Origin: Fluviicola sp.
GTDB lineage: Bacteria; Bacteroidota; Bacteroidia; Flavobacteriales_D; Crocinitomicaceae
Length of the DNA: 64,000 bases
Reading direction: 5' to 3'
Assembly: GCA_002734065.2 (NCBI GenBank)
Contig: NVXU02000014.1
Location: forward strand, 29,277 to 93,276
This document shows, piece by piece, positions 33,478 through 42,068 of this stretch (its first letter is position 1; every line of letters begins with the position of its first letter). The position numbers were made by a program, and so were the translations under genes. The notes under the pieces were generated by a model. It saw only the letters and a list, made by a program, of their open reading frames with translations. It was not told where the DNA came from and ran no database searches.

Positions 33478-34407
33478 GTGAAATTGGAATTACTAAAAAA
33501 ATTAGCAAGCATCCGTTCTGCCTCCAGTGATGAAGTAAGAATGAAAGAATTTTTATTGAATTACATTCAAGAGAATCAATCAAACTGGAAAGTACAGCCT
33601 CAAATTTTCGAGGGAAGACGCTTTCAAGATTGTATTGTTCTCGTTTTTGGCAAACCAACAACAGCAATCTATGCACACATGGATAGCATCGGCTTTTCTG
33701 TTGGTTACGACAAAGAATTAATCAAAATCGGAGGTCCGAGAACCATAGACGGAATGCAATTGGTCGGATCAGATTCTCACGGAGAAATAGAAACAGAACT
33801 GATGGTCATTGAAGATGAAAATAATCATCCTTCTTACCAATATGTTTTTGAAAGAGAGATAGAACGAGGCACAATTCTGACTTTTAAACCAGATTTTCGC
33901 GAAACCAATGAGTACATTCAGTCGCCTTACATGGATAATCGACTCGGTGTTTGGAACGCATTGCAAGTTGCAGAATCAATGGAGAATGGCGCGATTGTTT
34001 TCGGAACTTATGAAGAACACGGAGGAAATACCGTTGCCAATTGCGCAAGATTCTTAATGGAAGAATACGATGTTTACCAAGCGTTAATTTCTGATATCAC
34101 TTGGGTAACTTCAGGTGTTCGTCATGGTGGTGGAGTTGCAATTTCTATGCGAGATAGTGGTTTGCCAAGGCGTTCTTACTTAAATAGAATCATAGAACTG
34201 GCAAAAGAATCTGGTGTTGATTATCAATTAGAAGTTGAATCAGCTGGAGGGAGTGATGGAGGGGTTCTGCAAAAATCAGATTTGCCAATAGATTGGTGTT
34301 TTATTGGCGCAGCAGAAGATAATGTTCATTCTCCCGATGAAAAGGTGTATAAATCTGATATCAAATCAATGGTTGATTTGTATCGATATTTGATGGGGAA
34401 TCTTTAG
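33478..34407 (+). CDS. M42/M20-like zinc aminopeptidase
   Basis: The protein has 309 residues from a GTG at 33478. Metal and catalytic motifs in order: AIYAHMDSIGFSVG near residue 63 (His, with Asp), YMDNRLGVWNAL near 155 (bridging Asp), GTYEEHGGNTVAN near 177 (catalytic Glu pair), ESAGGSDGG near 257 (Asp), and VHSPDEKVYKSD near 282 (His). The order matches di-zinc M42/M28 aminopeptidases. Length is short of the usual 340-360 of M42, perhaps from a reduced lid domain. It probably trims peptides in the cytoplasm; no signal peptide is seen. Confidence 0.82.
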   Translation: MKLELLKKLASIRSASSDEVRMKEFLLNYIQENQSNWKVQPQIFEGRRFQDCIVLVFGKPTTAIYAHMDSIGFSVGYDKELIKIGGPRTIDGMQLVGSDSHGEIETELMVIEDENNHPSYQYVFEREIERGTILTFKPDFRETNEYIQSPYMDNRLGVWNALQVAESMENGAIVFGTYEEHGGNTVANCARFLMEEYDVYQALISDITWVTSGVRHGGGVAISMRDSGLPRRSYLNRIIELAKESGVDYQLEVESAGGSDGGVLQKSDLPIDWCFIGAAEDNVHSPDEKVYKSDIKSMVDLYRYLMGNL

Positions 34408-34640
34408 ACGTAGGCTTCTGTTAGAATTATGACGTAGACACCTGTTAGGGTTATGAATTATGAAGCCCATAGGGTGTTAGAATTATGACGTACATACCTA
34501 TTAGAATTATGGATTATGAAGCCCATAGGGTGCTAGAATTATGACGTACATACCTGTTAGGATTATGAATTATGACGCAGACGTTTGTTAGAATTCATAA
34601 TTCATAATTCTAGCACCCTATGGGCATCATAATCCTAACA
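34408..34640 (+). repeat. Alternating TGTTAGAATTATGA repeat array with 23-nt inverted repeat
   Basis: After the peptidase stop, two unit types alternate: GTTAGAATTATGACGTACAT plus ACCT, and GTTAGGGTTATGAATTATGA plus AGCCCATAGGGT. Two to three copies of each are seen. The 23-mer at 34521-34543 (GCCCATAGGGTGCTAGAATT and on) pairs perfectly with 34603-34625. On the opposite strand, pckA runs into the other end of the array. The array fills the 262-bp gap; no gene is present. Confidence 0.85.
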
Positions 34641-34669
34641 AAATTCTACTTCTAGCAAAAGTCAACTTC

Positions 34670-36280
34670 CTACGCCATCACCTTCGGTGCAGCTGACATT
34701 ATCGCCTCGCTTGATTCTTTTGCAAACACTTCAAAATTCTTCACGAATTGATCCGCTAAATTATTTGCCGTCTTGTCAAAATCTGCTTTATCAGCCCACG
34801 TATCTTTTGGATTTAAAATCTCAGAAGGAACTCCAGGTACTGAAGTTGGCATCGCTAATTCGAAGATAGCTTGCGTCTTAAACTCAACGTTATCCAATTC
34901 TCCGTTCATTGCCGCAGTAATCATTGCTCTTGTGTAAGACAATTTCATTCTGCTTCCAACTCCGTAAGAACCACCGGACCAACCTGTGTTGATTAGCCAA
35001 ACATTAATGTTAGTCCCGTCTAACTTTTCTCCTAGCAATTCTGCATATTTCGCAGGATGCAAAGGTAGGAAAGCTGCTCCAAAGCAGGCAGAGAATGTAG
35101 TTTGAGGTTCTGTAACTCCCATTTCTGTACCAGCAACTTTCGCCGTATAACCAGACATGAAATGATACATTGCTTGTTCTCTCGTTAACTTAGAAATTGG
35201 AGGTAAAACTCCAAAAGCATCTGCCGTTAAGAAGAAAATATTTTTTGGTGCTCCTCCAATCGAAGGTTCAACGATATTATCAATGTGGTGAATTGGATAA
35301 GAAACACGTGTATTTTGTGTGATTTCTACATTTTCGTAATCAGGAGTTGATGTGCCTTCAACAAAACCGATATTTTCTAGAATTGCTCCGTATTTAATCG
35401 CGTCGTAAATCTGAGGTTCTTTTTCTTGTGATAAATCAATGGTTTTTGCGTAGCAACCTCCTTCAAAGTTGAAGACAGTGTTGTCTGCCCAACCGTGTTC
35501 ATCATCACCAATTAGTCTTCTGTCAGGATCCGAGGATAAAGTTGTTTTTCCAGTTCCAGAAAGACCAAAGAATACTGCAGTATCTCCATCTTTTCCGATG
35601 TTTGCAGAACAGTGCATTGATAAAACGTTCTTTTCATGCGGAAGAAGGAAGTTCAATACAGAAAAAATACCTTTTTTGATTTCTCCCGTATAACCTGTAC
35701 CTCCGATGATGGCCATTTTACGTGTAAAATTCAAAATAGCGAAGTTATGTTGACGAGTTCCATCTATTTCAGGGTCTGCCATGAAGCCTGGTGCACAAAC
35801 AACCGTCCATTCAGCATCAAAGTTCATTATTTCTTCATCCGTAGGGCGTAAAAACATGTTGTGTGCAAAATGATTTGACCATGGGAACTCGGTTACAACT
35901 CGCAAATTCATTTTATGCGCAGGATCCGCACAAACAGATGCATCTCTCACATAAATATCTTTTCCGCTTAGGTAAGCTTTCATTCTGTTGTAAAGCGCAT
36001 CGAATTTCTCTGGAGAGAATTTGATATTAATATCGCCCCACCAAACAGCATCTTCCGTTTTTGCATCGCAAACAATGAAGCGATCTTTTGGAGATCTTCC
36101 AGTGAATTCACCCGTCTCAATTGCAATAGCACCAGTGTCTGTTAAGACTCCTTGTCCGTTGATAATTGTGTCTTCGATAAGTTCTGAAGGGGAGAGGTTC
36201 CAAAATTGGTTTCCTAGGTTGGTTAATCCAATTGACTCGTTTAAATTGGCATTTTTTGCTTTCTTACCAAATACGTTCAT
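34670..36280 (-). CDS. pckA: Phosphoenolpyruvate carboxykinase (ATP)
   Basis: The protein has 536 residues, the normal length. It converts oxaloacetate and ATP to PEP, CO2 and ADP in gluconeogenesis. The kinase P-loop is FFGLSGTGKTTLSSD near residue 240 and the metal site is DDEHGW near 262. GEFTGRSPKDRFIV near residue 58 and GGTGYTGEIKKG near 200 are further family marks. The protein ends EAIMSAAPKVMA and has no missing motif. A TAATTTTG promoter element lies 35 bp upstream. Confidence 0.98.
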   Translation of the reverse strand: MNVFGKKAKNANLNESIGLTNLGNQFWNLSPSELIEDTIINGQGVLTDTGAIAIETGEFTGRSPKDRFIVCDAKTEDAVWWGDINIKFSPEKFDALYNRMKAYLSGKDIYVRDASVCADPAHKMNLRVVTEFPWSNHFAHNMFLRPTDEEIMNFDAEWTVVCAPGFMADPEIDGTRQHNFAILNFTRKMAIIGGTGYTGEIKKGIFSVLNFLLPHEKNVLSMHCSANIGKDGDTAVFFGLSGTGKTTLSSDPDRRLIGDDEHGWADNTVFNFEGGCYAKTIDLSQEKEPQIYDAIKYGAILENIGFVEGTSTPDYENVEITQNTRVSYPIHHIDNIVEPSIGGAPKNIFFLTADAFGVLPPISKLTREQAMYHFMSGYTAKVAGTEMGVTEPQTTFSACFGAAFLPLHPAKYAELLGEKLDGTNINVWLINTGWSGGSYGVGSRMKLSYTRAMITAAMNGELDNVEFKTQAIFELAMPTSVPGVPSEILNPKDTWADKADFDKTANNLADQFVKNFEVFAKESSEAIMSAAPKVMA

Positions 36281-36315
36281 AAAATTAGTTTATAGCTTTC
36301 GCTTTATTAACACTA

Positions 36316-36323
36316 CAAAATTA
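36316..36323 (-). promoter_or_regulatory. Promoter element TAATTTTG for pckA
   Basis: Exact TAnnTTTG on the minus strand, 35 bases before the ATG at 36280. Confidence 0.45.
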
Positions 36324-36328
36324 AGGCA

Positions 36329-36363
36329 TAAAAAGATAAAAAGAATACCTTTTTTAAGGTATT
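36329..36363 (-). terminator. Probable intrinsic terminator of elbB
   Basis: On the minus strand AATACCTT, loop AAAA, AAGGTATT (a perfect 8-bp stem, 36344-36363) is followed by CTTTTTATCTTTTTA. It lies 64 bp after the elbB stop and before the pckA promoter. Confidence 0.65.
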
Positions 36364-36427
36364 TGTGAACAATTTTGGAGGAAAGTTGTTAATATGTTAA
36401 TAGTTAATTCATGATTTAGATTCTTTT

Positions 36428-37108
36428 TTAAACTAAATCAAGCAAAGCTTTCACCGCCGAAAATATATTCTTCCGAACCTCCAAAATACTTGCATCCATC
36501 ATATAGCAAGGCGCTGTTACAATCTTATTCTCTTTGTCAACATTGATTTCTCTAACCGATTTCATGGTTGTTTTTGTGCCGCACTTTTCTAAGCCAGCAG
36601 AGAAGCCATTAATATCATAGGGAGAACCTTCTTTATCTGTTCCTATTGTCATTTCAGAATGAATATCTGAGCCTTGCAAAGCTTTGGAGAGCACAACTGG
36701 ACTAACGCAAAGCGCAGCGATTGGTTTTCCAATGTTGGCTAAATTTACCAAGAACAGTTTGACTTCTGGGAGAATTTCTCCGTCAGGTCCGTCGAATGCC
36801 CACGTCGTAAAATTCTTTGCAGAACCAAATCCTCCGGGGATGACGAGTGCATCAATGTCCGCAGGAGCGACAGTTGCAATGTCTTGAACTTCTCCTCGGG
36901 CAATTCTTGCACTTTCTGTCAACATATTGCGAGATTCTGACATCTCTTCGCCCGTCAAATGATCAATTACATGGTGCTGATTTTTATTCACAGAAATGCA
37001 AACAGCTTCTGCACCAATTTCTTCAATGGCTAATAATGTAAGGACTGCTTCTTGAATTTCTGCGCCGTCATAAACACCACAACCTGATAATAAAACGCCA
37101 ATTTTCAT
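36428..37108 (-). CDS. elbB: ElbB-type DJ-1/PfpI-like glyoxalase
   Basis: The protein has 226 residues. The opening IGVLLSGCGVYDGAEIQEAV and LVIPGGFGSAKNFTTWAF near residue 90 are typical of ElbB. The nucleophile Cys of the DJ-1 elbow is in PIAALCVSPVVLSK near residue 138. E. coli ElbB has been linked to isoprenoid synthesis and has glyoxalase activity in vitro; the in vivo role remains unclear. Its ATG overlaps the stop of the lipoprotein gene upstream by one base (TAATG). Confidence 0.9.
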   Translation of the reverse strand: MKIGVLLSGCGVYDGAEIQEAVLTLLAIEEIGAEAVCISVNKNQHHVIDHLTGEEMSESRNMLTESARIARGEVQDIATVAPADIDALVIPGGFGSAKNFTTWAFDGPDGEILPEVKLFLVNLANIGKPIAALCVSPVVLSKALQGSDIHSEMTIGTDKEGSPYDINGFSAGLEKCGTKTTMKSVREINVDKENKIVTAPCYMMDASILEVRKNIFSAVKALLDLV

Positions 37109-37596
37109 TATTCGTAAGTGTATTTAATTTTAGTGTCCCAACCCTTTAGCATCAGTATTAATTCTGAACCAGCAGTTGGCGTATAAGCAATGTTTTTTAA
37201 ATCAACCTCTATTATTCTCGTCACTACAGATTCGCAAGCATCGCCCGCTGCATCGTGGATAAGACGTACAGAACGAATAGGGGGTATTGATTTCATTACT
37301 ACAGAATTGCCTATAAATTCAAATTTATGATCGGCGCAACCGCCAGAATAAGAAATGGTCAATAATAAGGTGTTGCCATTTATAGAGACTTCGTGAACGT
37401 CAAAGTCATCAGAATCTTTAAAACTTCCAATTGTCGCTTTCACCATGGCATTTCTTTGTGGTTTAGTGGTGGTTGGTGTCGTTTCTTCAACGGTTTCTGA
37501 GCTTGTCGAAGTATCAACGACTTTTTCCGCTGCTTTTTTAGAATTCCCACAAGAGAACAAAAGTGCCAACGTAGAAATAAGGAATAATAACTTCAT
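37108..37596 (-). CDS. Putative lipoprotein with an interspersed-repeat insertion
   Basis: The protein has 162 residues. The lipobox is TLALLFSCGNSKK (Cys near 16). Residues about 25-50 are a low-complexity Thr/Ser/Glu linker (VVDTSTSSETVEETTPTTT), and the remainder is a small beta-rich domain (LLLTISYSGGCADHKFEF). The linker is partly encoded by the 17-nt repeat at 37497-37513, which is also found inside the gene at 57272. The function is unknown. TATATTTG lies 26 bp upstream. Confidence 0.78.
   Translation of the reverse strand: MKLLFLISTLALLFSCGNSKKAAEKVVDTSTSSETVEETTPTTTKPQRNAMVKATIGSFKDSDDFDVHEVSINGNTLLLTISYSGGCADHKFEFIGNSVVMKSIPPIRSVRLIHDAAGDACESVVTRIIEVDLKNIAYTPTAGSELILMLKGWDTKIKYTYE
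37497..37513 (-). repeat. TACTTCGACAAGCTCAG repeat inside a coding sequence
   Basis: The 17 bases are identical to 61090-61106. In both genes they encode part of a TSTSS stretch. Related copies of the GAGCTTGTCGA core are at 18799, 39271 and 50091 (with one change) outside genes. Confidence 0.9.
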
Positions 37597-37622
37597 AATT
37601 CTATTTTTTTTAGTGTGTAGTT

Positions 37623-37630
37623 CAAATATA
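37623..37630 (-). promoter_or_regulatory. Promoter element TATATTTG for the lipoprotein-elbB pair
   Basis: Exact TAnnTTTG on the minus strand, 26 bases before the ATG at 37596. Confidence 0.5.
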
Positions 37631-37724
37631 GTACCAATTGTAAGAAATGCGTGAAGAAAGGTCTTTATTTTTTAAGAGATTTAGCTAATGGCTAGAGGCT
37701 AAGTGCTAACAACCAATAATTACG

Positions 37725-37732
37725 TACTTTTG
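37725..37732 (+). promoter_or_regulatory. Promoter element TACTTTTG, leaderless spacing, rimO
   Basis: Exact TAnnTTTG with four bases (CACC) before the ATG at 37737. Confidence 0.6.
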
Positions 37733-37736
37733 CACC

Positions 37737-39053
37737 ATGAAAACAAAAACGCTTAAAAAGAATAAGGTAAATGTAGTAACCCTCGGTTGCTCCAAAAACC
37801 TATTCGATTCTGAAGTATTAATGGCTCAACTTAAAGGAAACAACTTTGAGGTGGAGCATGAATCACAAAGCGAAGATTCTGAAATAGTCATCATTAATAC
37901 CTGTGGTTTTATTGACAATGCAAAGCAGGAATCCATTGATATGATTATCAATTACGCCGATGCGAAGAAAAAAGGGCTAGTCGATAAAGTCTATGTAACA
38001 GGTTGTCTTTCTCAACGATACAAAGACGATTTAGAGAAAGAAATCCCAGAAGTGGATGCGTTTTTTGGCACAAGAGAATTGCCTCGATTATTGAAAACTT
38101 TAAAAGCCGATTATAAGCACGAATTAATCGGAGAAAGATTGTTGACAACTCCTTCTCATTATGCTTATTTTAAGATTGCAGAAGGGTGCGACAGACCTTG
38201 TTCTTTCTGCGCAATTCCCATCATGAGAGGTAAGCATGTTTCAACGCCCATTGAAGAATTGGTAAAACACGCAAAATCACTGGCGGCGCAGGGAGTGAAA
38301 GAATTAATGCTCATCGCGCAGGACTTAACTTATTATGGATTAGACATTTACAAGAAAAGAGCGTTGGCTGAATTAATAGATGCTTTGGCCAACCTCGAAG
38401 GAATTGAATGGATTAAACTGCACTATGCTTTTCCTAATAATTTCCCGATGGATGTGCTCGAAATGATGAATAAACACGACAATGTGTGCAATTATTTAGA
38501 CATTCCTTTGCAACACGGCTCTACCAAAATGCTGAAAGCTATGCGTCGTGGAATTACACGTGAGAAAACGGAAGAGTTAATCAAAGAAATTCGTACAAAA
38601 GTCCCAAAAATTGCCATAAGAACAACTTTAATTGCAGGTTATCCAGGAGAAACTGAAGAGGATTTCCAAGAAATGTATGATTTTGTAGAACGTTCTCGCT
38701 TTGAACGATTGGGGATATTTACTTATTCTCACGAAGAAAATACACATGCTTACAACTTTGAAGACGATGTTCCAGAAGACGTGAAAAAAGAGCGTGCAGA
38801 CAGAATAATGGAGTTGCAGTCAGGCATCAGCTACGAATTGAACCAAGAACGAATAGGGAAGACCTACAAAGTTCTTTTTGACAAAGTAGAAGGCGATTAT
38901 TACATTGGCAGAACAGAATACGATTCTCCCGACGTTGACAATGAAGTTTTGGTCAGAAAAGACGAGTTTCATATCCGTTTAGGCGATTTTGCGATGATTG
39001 AGATTACGAAGGCGGACCATTATGATTTGTATGGGAAGGTGAGTGTGGAGTGA
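37737..39053 (+). CDS. rimO: Ribosomal protein uS12 methylthiotransferase RimO
   Basis: The protein has 438 residues. RimO adds a methylthio group to Asp of ribosomal protein S12. The N-terminal UPF0004 domain carries three cluster cysteines (LGCSKNLFDSE, INTCGFIDNA, VTGCLSQR). The radical-SAM CxxxCxxC site is EGCDRPCSFCAIPIMRGKH near residue 148. A TRAM domain forms the C-terminus (GKTYKVLFDKVEGDYYIGRT). The stop codon TGA lies in a GTGGAGTGATGAG repeat. Confidence 0.97.
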   Translation: MKTKTLKKNKVNVVTLGCSKNLFDSEVLMAQLKGNNFEVEHESQSEDSEIVIINTCGFIDNAKQESIDMIINYADAKKKGLVDKVYVTGCLSQRYKDDLEKEIPEVDAFFGTRELPRLLKTLKADYKHELIGERLLTTPSHYAYFKIAEGCDRPCSFCAIPIMRGKHVSTPIEELVKHAKSLAAQGVKELMLIAQDLTYYGLDIYKKRALAELIDALANLEGIEWIKLHYAFPNNFPMDVLEMMNKHDNVCNYLDIPLQHGSTKMLKAMRRGITREKTEELIKEIRTKVPKIAIRTTLIAGYPGETEEDFQEMYDFVERSRFERLGIFTYSHEENTHAYNFEDDVPEDVKKERADRIMELQSGISYELNQERIGKTYKVLFDKVEGDYYIGRTEYDSPDVDNEVLVRKDEFHIRLGDFAMIEITKADHYDLYGKVSVE

Positions 39054-39097
39054 TGAGTTAGGAGTGATGAGTGTGGAGTGATGAGTGTGGAGTGATG
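39041..39097 (+). repeat. Post-stop GGAGTGA tandem repeat, copy 4
   Basis: GAGTGTGGAGTGATGAGTTA, then GGAGTGATGAGTGTGGAGTG and further units. The last codons of rimO (AGT GTG GAG TGA) are part of the repeat. Confidence 0.85.
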
Positions 39098-39268
39098 TAT
39101 AACGAAGTGGATGTTTGTAATCTATGTGAAAAATTGGAGATTTGGAGCTTTAGAGCGTTGGATTCGATTGATAGTTAGGCTTGTCTAACTTATTTTTTTA
39201 GACTACTCTAACTTTTTGAAACTTCTAAATCACACCTACTATGAGTCTTAAATCATTAAAACACTTGT

Positions 39269-39288
39269 ATTGAGCTTGTCGAAATATT
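39269..39288. repeat. GAGCTTGTCGA interspersed repeat
   Basis: ATTGAGCTTGTCGAAATATT, close to ATTGAGCTTATCGAAATA at 50088-50105. It lies between the convergent rimO and queD 3' ends. Confidence 0.75.
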
Positions 39289-39299
39289 GAATCATTAAT

Positions 39300-39653
39300 T
39301 TATTCCCTATACAAAGCTCCAGAAGTTGGTGTTTCATACAATTCTATCGAATCGAGCAAGGGTAATTTTGGTTTGATTTTCTGGAATAACCATTGCGCAA
39401 GAACCTCACAAGTTGGATTTTCTAGTCCTGCTATCTCATTTAAGACATGATGATCTAGTTGATCGATAATTGGATTAATAATGGTCTTCAAGTCATTAAA
39501 ATCGATAATCCAGCCATATTTTTCATCAATTCCCCCTTCTATGAAAACAGTTAAATGATAAGTATGTCCATGCATGCGTTTGCATTTGTGTTCATCTGAA
39601 ACATTCGGTAAGAAGTGTGCAGAATCAAAGGTGTATTTTTTGAAGATTTTCAT
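39300..39653 (-). CDS. queD: 6-carboxytetrahydropterin synthase family (QueD/PTPS)
   Basis: The protein has 117 residues from the ATG at 39653; a start at 39701 would add 16 residues and pass over a promoter element. QueD makes 6-carboxytetrahydropterin from dihydroneopterin triphosphate for queuosine. The zinc histidines are in FDSAHFLPN (residue about 11) and RMHGHTYHL (about 27-29). The catalytic Cys is in KCKRMHGH, and DHHVLNE with PTCEVLAQW supply the remaining triad. Other queuosine genes are not in this window. Confidence 0.92.
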   Translation of the reverse strand: MKIFKKYTFDSAHFLPNVSDEHKCKRMHGHTYHLTVFIEGGIDEKYGWIIDFNDLKTIINPIIDQLDHHVLNEIAGLENPTCEVLAQWLFQKIKPKLPLLDSIELYETPTSGALYRE

Positions 39654-39674
39654 TTGACAGACCAAGTTAATTGA

Positions 39675-39682
39675 CAAATGTA
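39675..39682 (-). promoter_or_regulatory. Promoter element TACATTTG for queD
   Basis: Exact TAnnTTTG on the minus strand, 21 bases before the chosen ATG at 39653. Confidence 0.45.
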
Positions 39683-39845
39683 AGCAAGAGAATGCTCGCA
39701 AAACATGATATATATCAATTAGGGATTTAGAGTATTGGATTGTTTTATGGGGAAATCATAAGGCATATTTAACCCAATCAGTGTGAATCAGTTTAATCTG
39801 CGTTATCAGCGTTCTATTTCAAGCATTGGGTCAACTTACCTTCAA

Positions 39846-39875
39846 TTGCTCTATTCAAAAAAACTACTAACTTTG
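39846..39875 (+). promoter_or_regulatory. Full promoter TTG-N19-TAACTTTG
   Basis: TTG at 39846-39848, 19 nt, then TAACTTTG at 39868-39875. This is the complete Bacteroidota arrangement. The ATG of the cystathionine synthase gene follows 18 bases later. Confidence 0.75.
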
Positions 39876-39893
39876 CAACCTTAATTCAACACA

Positions 39894-41255
39894 ATGAAAT
39901 ATTACAACAACATCCTTGAAACGATAGGAAATACCCCTTTAGTCAGAATAAATAAGATGTGCAAAAGCATTGATGCATTGGTTTTGGCAAAAATTGAAAC
40001 AACCAATCCAGGGAATTCTGTAAAGGATAGAATGGCACTTCAAATGATTGACGATGCAGAGGCAGATGGAAGTTTGCAGCCCGGAGGAACAATCATAGAA
40101 GGTACGTCAGGCAATACAGGGATGGGCTTAGCGCTTGTTGCAATAATGAGAGGCTATAAATTGATTTGTGTTTTAAGTGATAAACAGAGCAAAGAAAAAA
40201 TGGATATTCTTCGTGCTGTTGGTGCAGAAGTTTACGTTTGCCCAACAAATGTTGCTCCAGATGATCCTCGTTCTTACTATTCCGTTTCAAAAAGATTGGC
40301 AAGCGAAACGCCAAATTCTTGGTACGTGAATCAATACGATAATCCGTCAAATGCAAAAGCTCATTATTTAAGCACAGGTCCTGAAATTTGGGAACAAACA
40401 GAAGGAAAAATAACTCACTTTGTTGTCGGAGTTGGAACAGGAGGGACGATTTCAGGAGTAGGCAAGTACTTGAAAGAGAAAAATCCAAACATCAAAATGT
40501 GGGGAATTGATACCTACGGTTCTGTCTTTAAAAAGTACCACGAGACTGGAATATTTGATGAAAATGAAATTTATCCATACATCACAGAAGGTATTGGAGA
40601 AGATATTTTACCAAAGAATGTTGATTTTTCTGTCATTGATCGATTCGAAAAAGTAACAGACAAAGATGCTGCCGTTTATCAGCGTAGATTAGCAAAAGAA
40701 GAAGGAATTTTCGTTGGAAATTCTGCCGGTTCTGCAATAAAAGGTCTTTTACAAATGGGAGAGGAGTTGACAAAAGACGATGTCGTTGTTGTCCTGTTCC
40801 ATGATCACGGTTCTCGCTATGTTGGCAAAATGTTCAACGATGACTGGATGAGAGACAGAGGTTTCTTAGACGAAGATATTTTAACGGCAGGAGATTTAGT
40901 CGCAAAGCATGGTGACTCTCCACTTTTGACCGTTTTCGCTGAAGAATTGGTTTCGCATGCCATTGATAGAATGCGTCAGTATTCAATATCGCAAATTCCA
41001 GTAATGAAAGATGGCAAATTTGTCGGCTCATTGGACGATCACAAAGTATATCAATCATTGGTGGATGATCCAGAGCTAAAGGACAAGTCGATTTCTAACA
41101 TCATGTCAGCGGCGTTTCCAGTGGTCAAAGAGAACGCAACGGTTGAACAAATTTCAAAATTGGTAAATAAAGACACTTCAGCTGTTTTGGTTGAATTGAA
41201 TAACGGAAATCACCATATTATCACCCCTCACGATTTGATTTCTGCTATTTGCTAA
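39894..41255 (+). CDS. Cystathionine beta-synthase/cysteine synthase with CBS domains
   Basis: The protein has 453 residues. Residues 1-320 are a fold-type II PLP enzyme: the PLP lysine lies in PGNSVKDRMA near residue 43, GTSGNTGMGLA near 70 and VGTGGTISGVG near 184 bind the cofactor and phosphate. Residues about 335-453 hold two CBS domains (ISQIPVMKDGKFVGSLDD). There is no N-terminal haem region. Substrates are serine or O-acetylserine with homocysteine or sulfide; cystathionine synthesis is likelier with the CBS tail. A perfect promoter precedes it. The metal-receptor gene follows after 36 bp. Confidence 0.9.
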   Translation: MKYYNNILETIGNTPLVRINKMCKSIDALVLAKIETTNPGNSVKDRMALQMIDDAEADGSLQPGGTIIEGTSGNTGMGLALVAIMRGYKLICVLSDKQSKEKMDILRAVGAEVYVCPTNVAPDDPRSYYSVSKRLASETPNSWYVNQYDNPSNAKAHYLSTGPEIWEQTEGKITHFVVGVGTGGTISGVGKYLKEKNPNIKMWGIDTYGSVFKKYHETGIFDENEIYPYITEGIGEDILPKNVDFSVIDRFEKVTDKDAAVYQRRLAKEEGIFVGNSAGSAIKGLLQMGEELTKDDVVVVLFHDHGSRYVGKMFNDDWMRDRGFLDEDILTAGDLVAKHGDSPLLTVFAEELVSHAIDRMRQYSISQIPVMKDGKFVGSLDDHKVYQSLVDDPELKDKSISNIMSAAFPVVKENATVEQISKLVNKDTSAVLVELNNGNHHIITPHDLISAIC

Positions 41256-41291
41256 GCTCTACAAGTCTTTATATTAAAGAGATAGCGAAGC

Positions 41292-42068
41292 ATGAGTGAT
41301 TATGTAGATCAAATGAATCAAACATTCCGACTGGTAGCAAAACCACGTCGAATAGTTTCTTTAGTGCCTTCACAAACCGAATTACTTTATGAGTTAGGAT
41401 TGGAAAAAGAGGTCGTTGGCATCACTAAATTTTGCATCCACCCAAAGGAGTGGTTTCATTCTAAAAATAGAGTAGGAGGCACAAAAACGATTGATATTGA
41501 GAAAGTAAAAGCGTTAAAACCTGACTTAATCATTGGCAACAAAGAAGAAAATGAGCAAGCTGATATCGAAGCTTTAAAAGAAATTGCTCCTGTATGGATG
41601 AGTGATATTTTCAACCTAGAAGATGCATTACAGATGATTGATAAAATTGGCGAATTGACAGGCACGTCTTCAGAATCATCCAAATTACAAGATTTAATTT
41701 CAAAAGAATTCTCCAAATTAAAAGCAAGGACTGATTCTATCACTAAGAAAACGGTGCTCTATTTTATATGGAATGAACCCAGTTTAGTAGCTGGGAAGAA
41801 TACTTTTATTGATGATATGTTGTCTAAATGCGGCTTTGAGAATTTATGTGCGGCAGAACGTTATCCAAAGCTTGATAACAGTTTACAACCTGACTTGGTG
41901 CTGTTGAGTTCAGAGCCTTATCCTTTCAAAGAGGAGCATTTAGCAAAGTTCAAAGAGAAATACCCAAGGGCTGAAATTAAAATCGTAGATGGAGAAATGT
42001 TTTCTTGGTACGGTTCAAGGTTGAAGAATGCACCAGACTATTTTCGTGAGCTATTGTCCAACGATTAG
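41292..42068 (+). CDS. Helical-backbone metal-receptor protein (BtuF-like) without signal peptide
   Basis: The protein has 258 residues. RIVSLVPSQTELLYELGLEK near residue 20 and VVGITKFCIHP with KALKPDLIIGNKEEN are the class III substrate-binding fold of BtuF/FepB proteins. It starts MSDYVDQMNQTFRL with no signal peptide or lipobox, so it should be cytoplasmic. Bacteroidota have such forms next to unrelated genes; they may not be transport proteins. No permease or ATPase lies nearby. Its last 18 bases overlap the end of the convergent gene at 42051. Confidence 0.82.
   Translation: MSDYVDQMNQTFRLVAKPRRIVSLVPSQTELLYELGLEKEVVGITKFCIHPKEWFHSKNRVGGTKTIDIEKVKALKPDLIIGNKEENEQADIEALKEIAPVWMSDIFNLEDALQMIDKIGELTGTSSESSKLQDLISKEFSKLKARTDSITKKTVLYFIWNEPSLVAGKNTFIDDMLSKCGFENLCAAERYPKLDNSLQPDLVLLSSEPYPFKEEHLAKFKEKYPRAEIKIVDGEMFSWYGSRLKNAPDYFRELLSND

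Noticed and set aside
34408..34640. CRISPR array
   Set aside because: Repeats are imperfect, alternate in two types, have no unique spacers of uniform size, and no cas genes are present.
39654..39893. preQ1 or SAM riboswitch before queD or the cystathionine synthase gene
   Set aside because: The promoter-to-start distances are only 18-21 bases, leaving no room for an aptamer.
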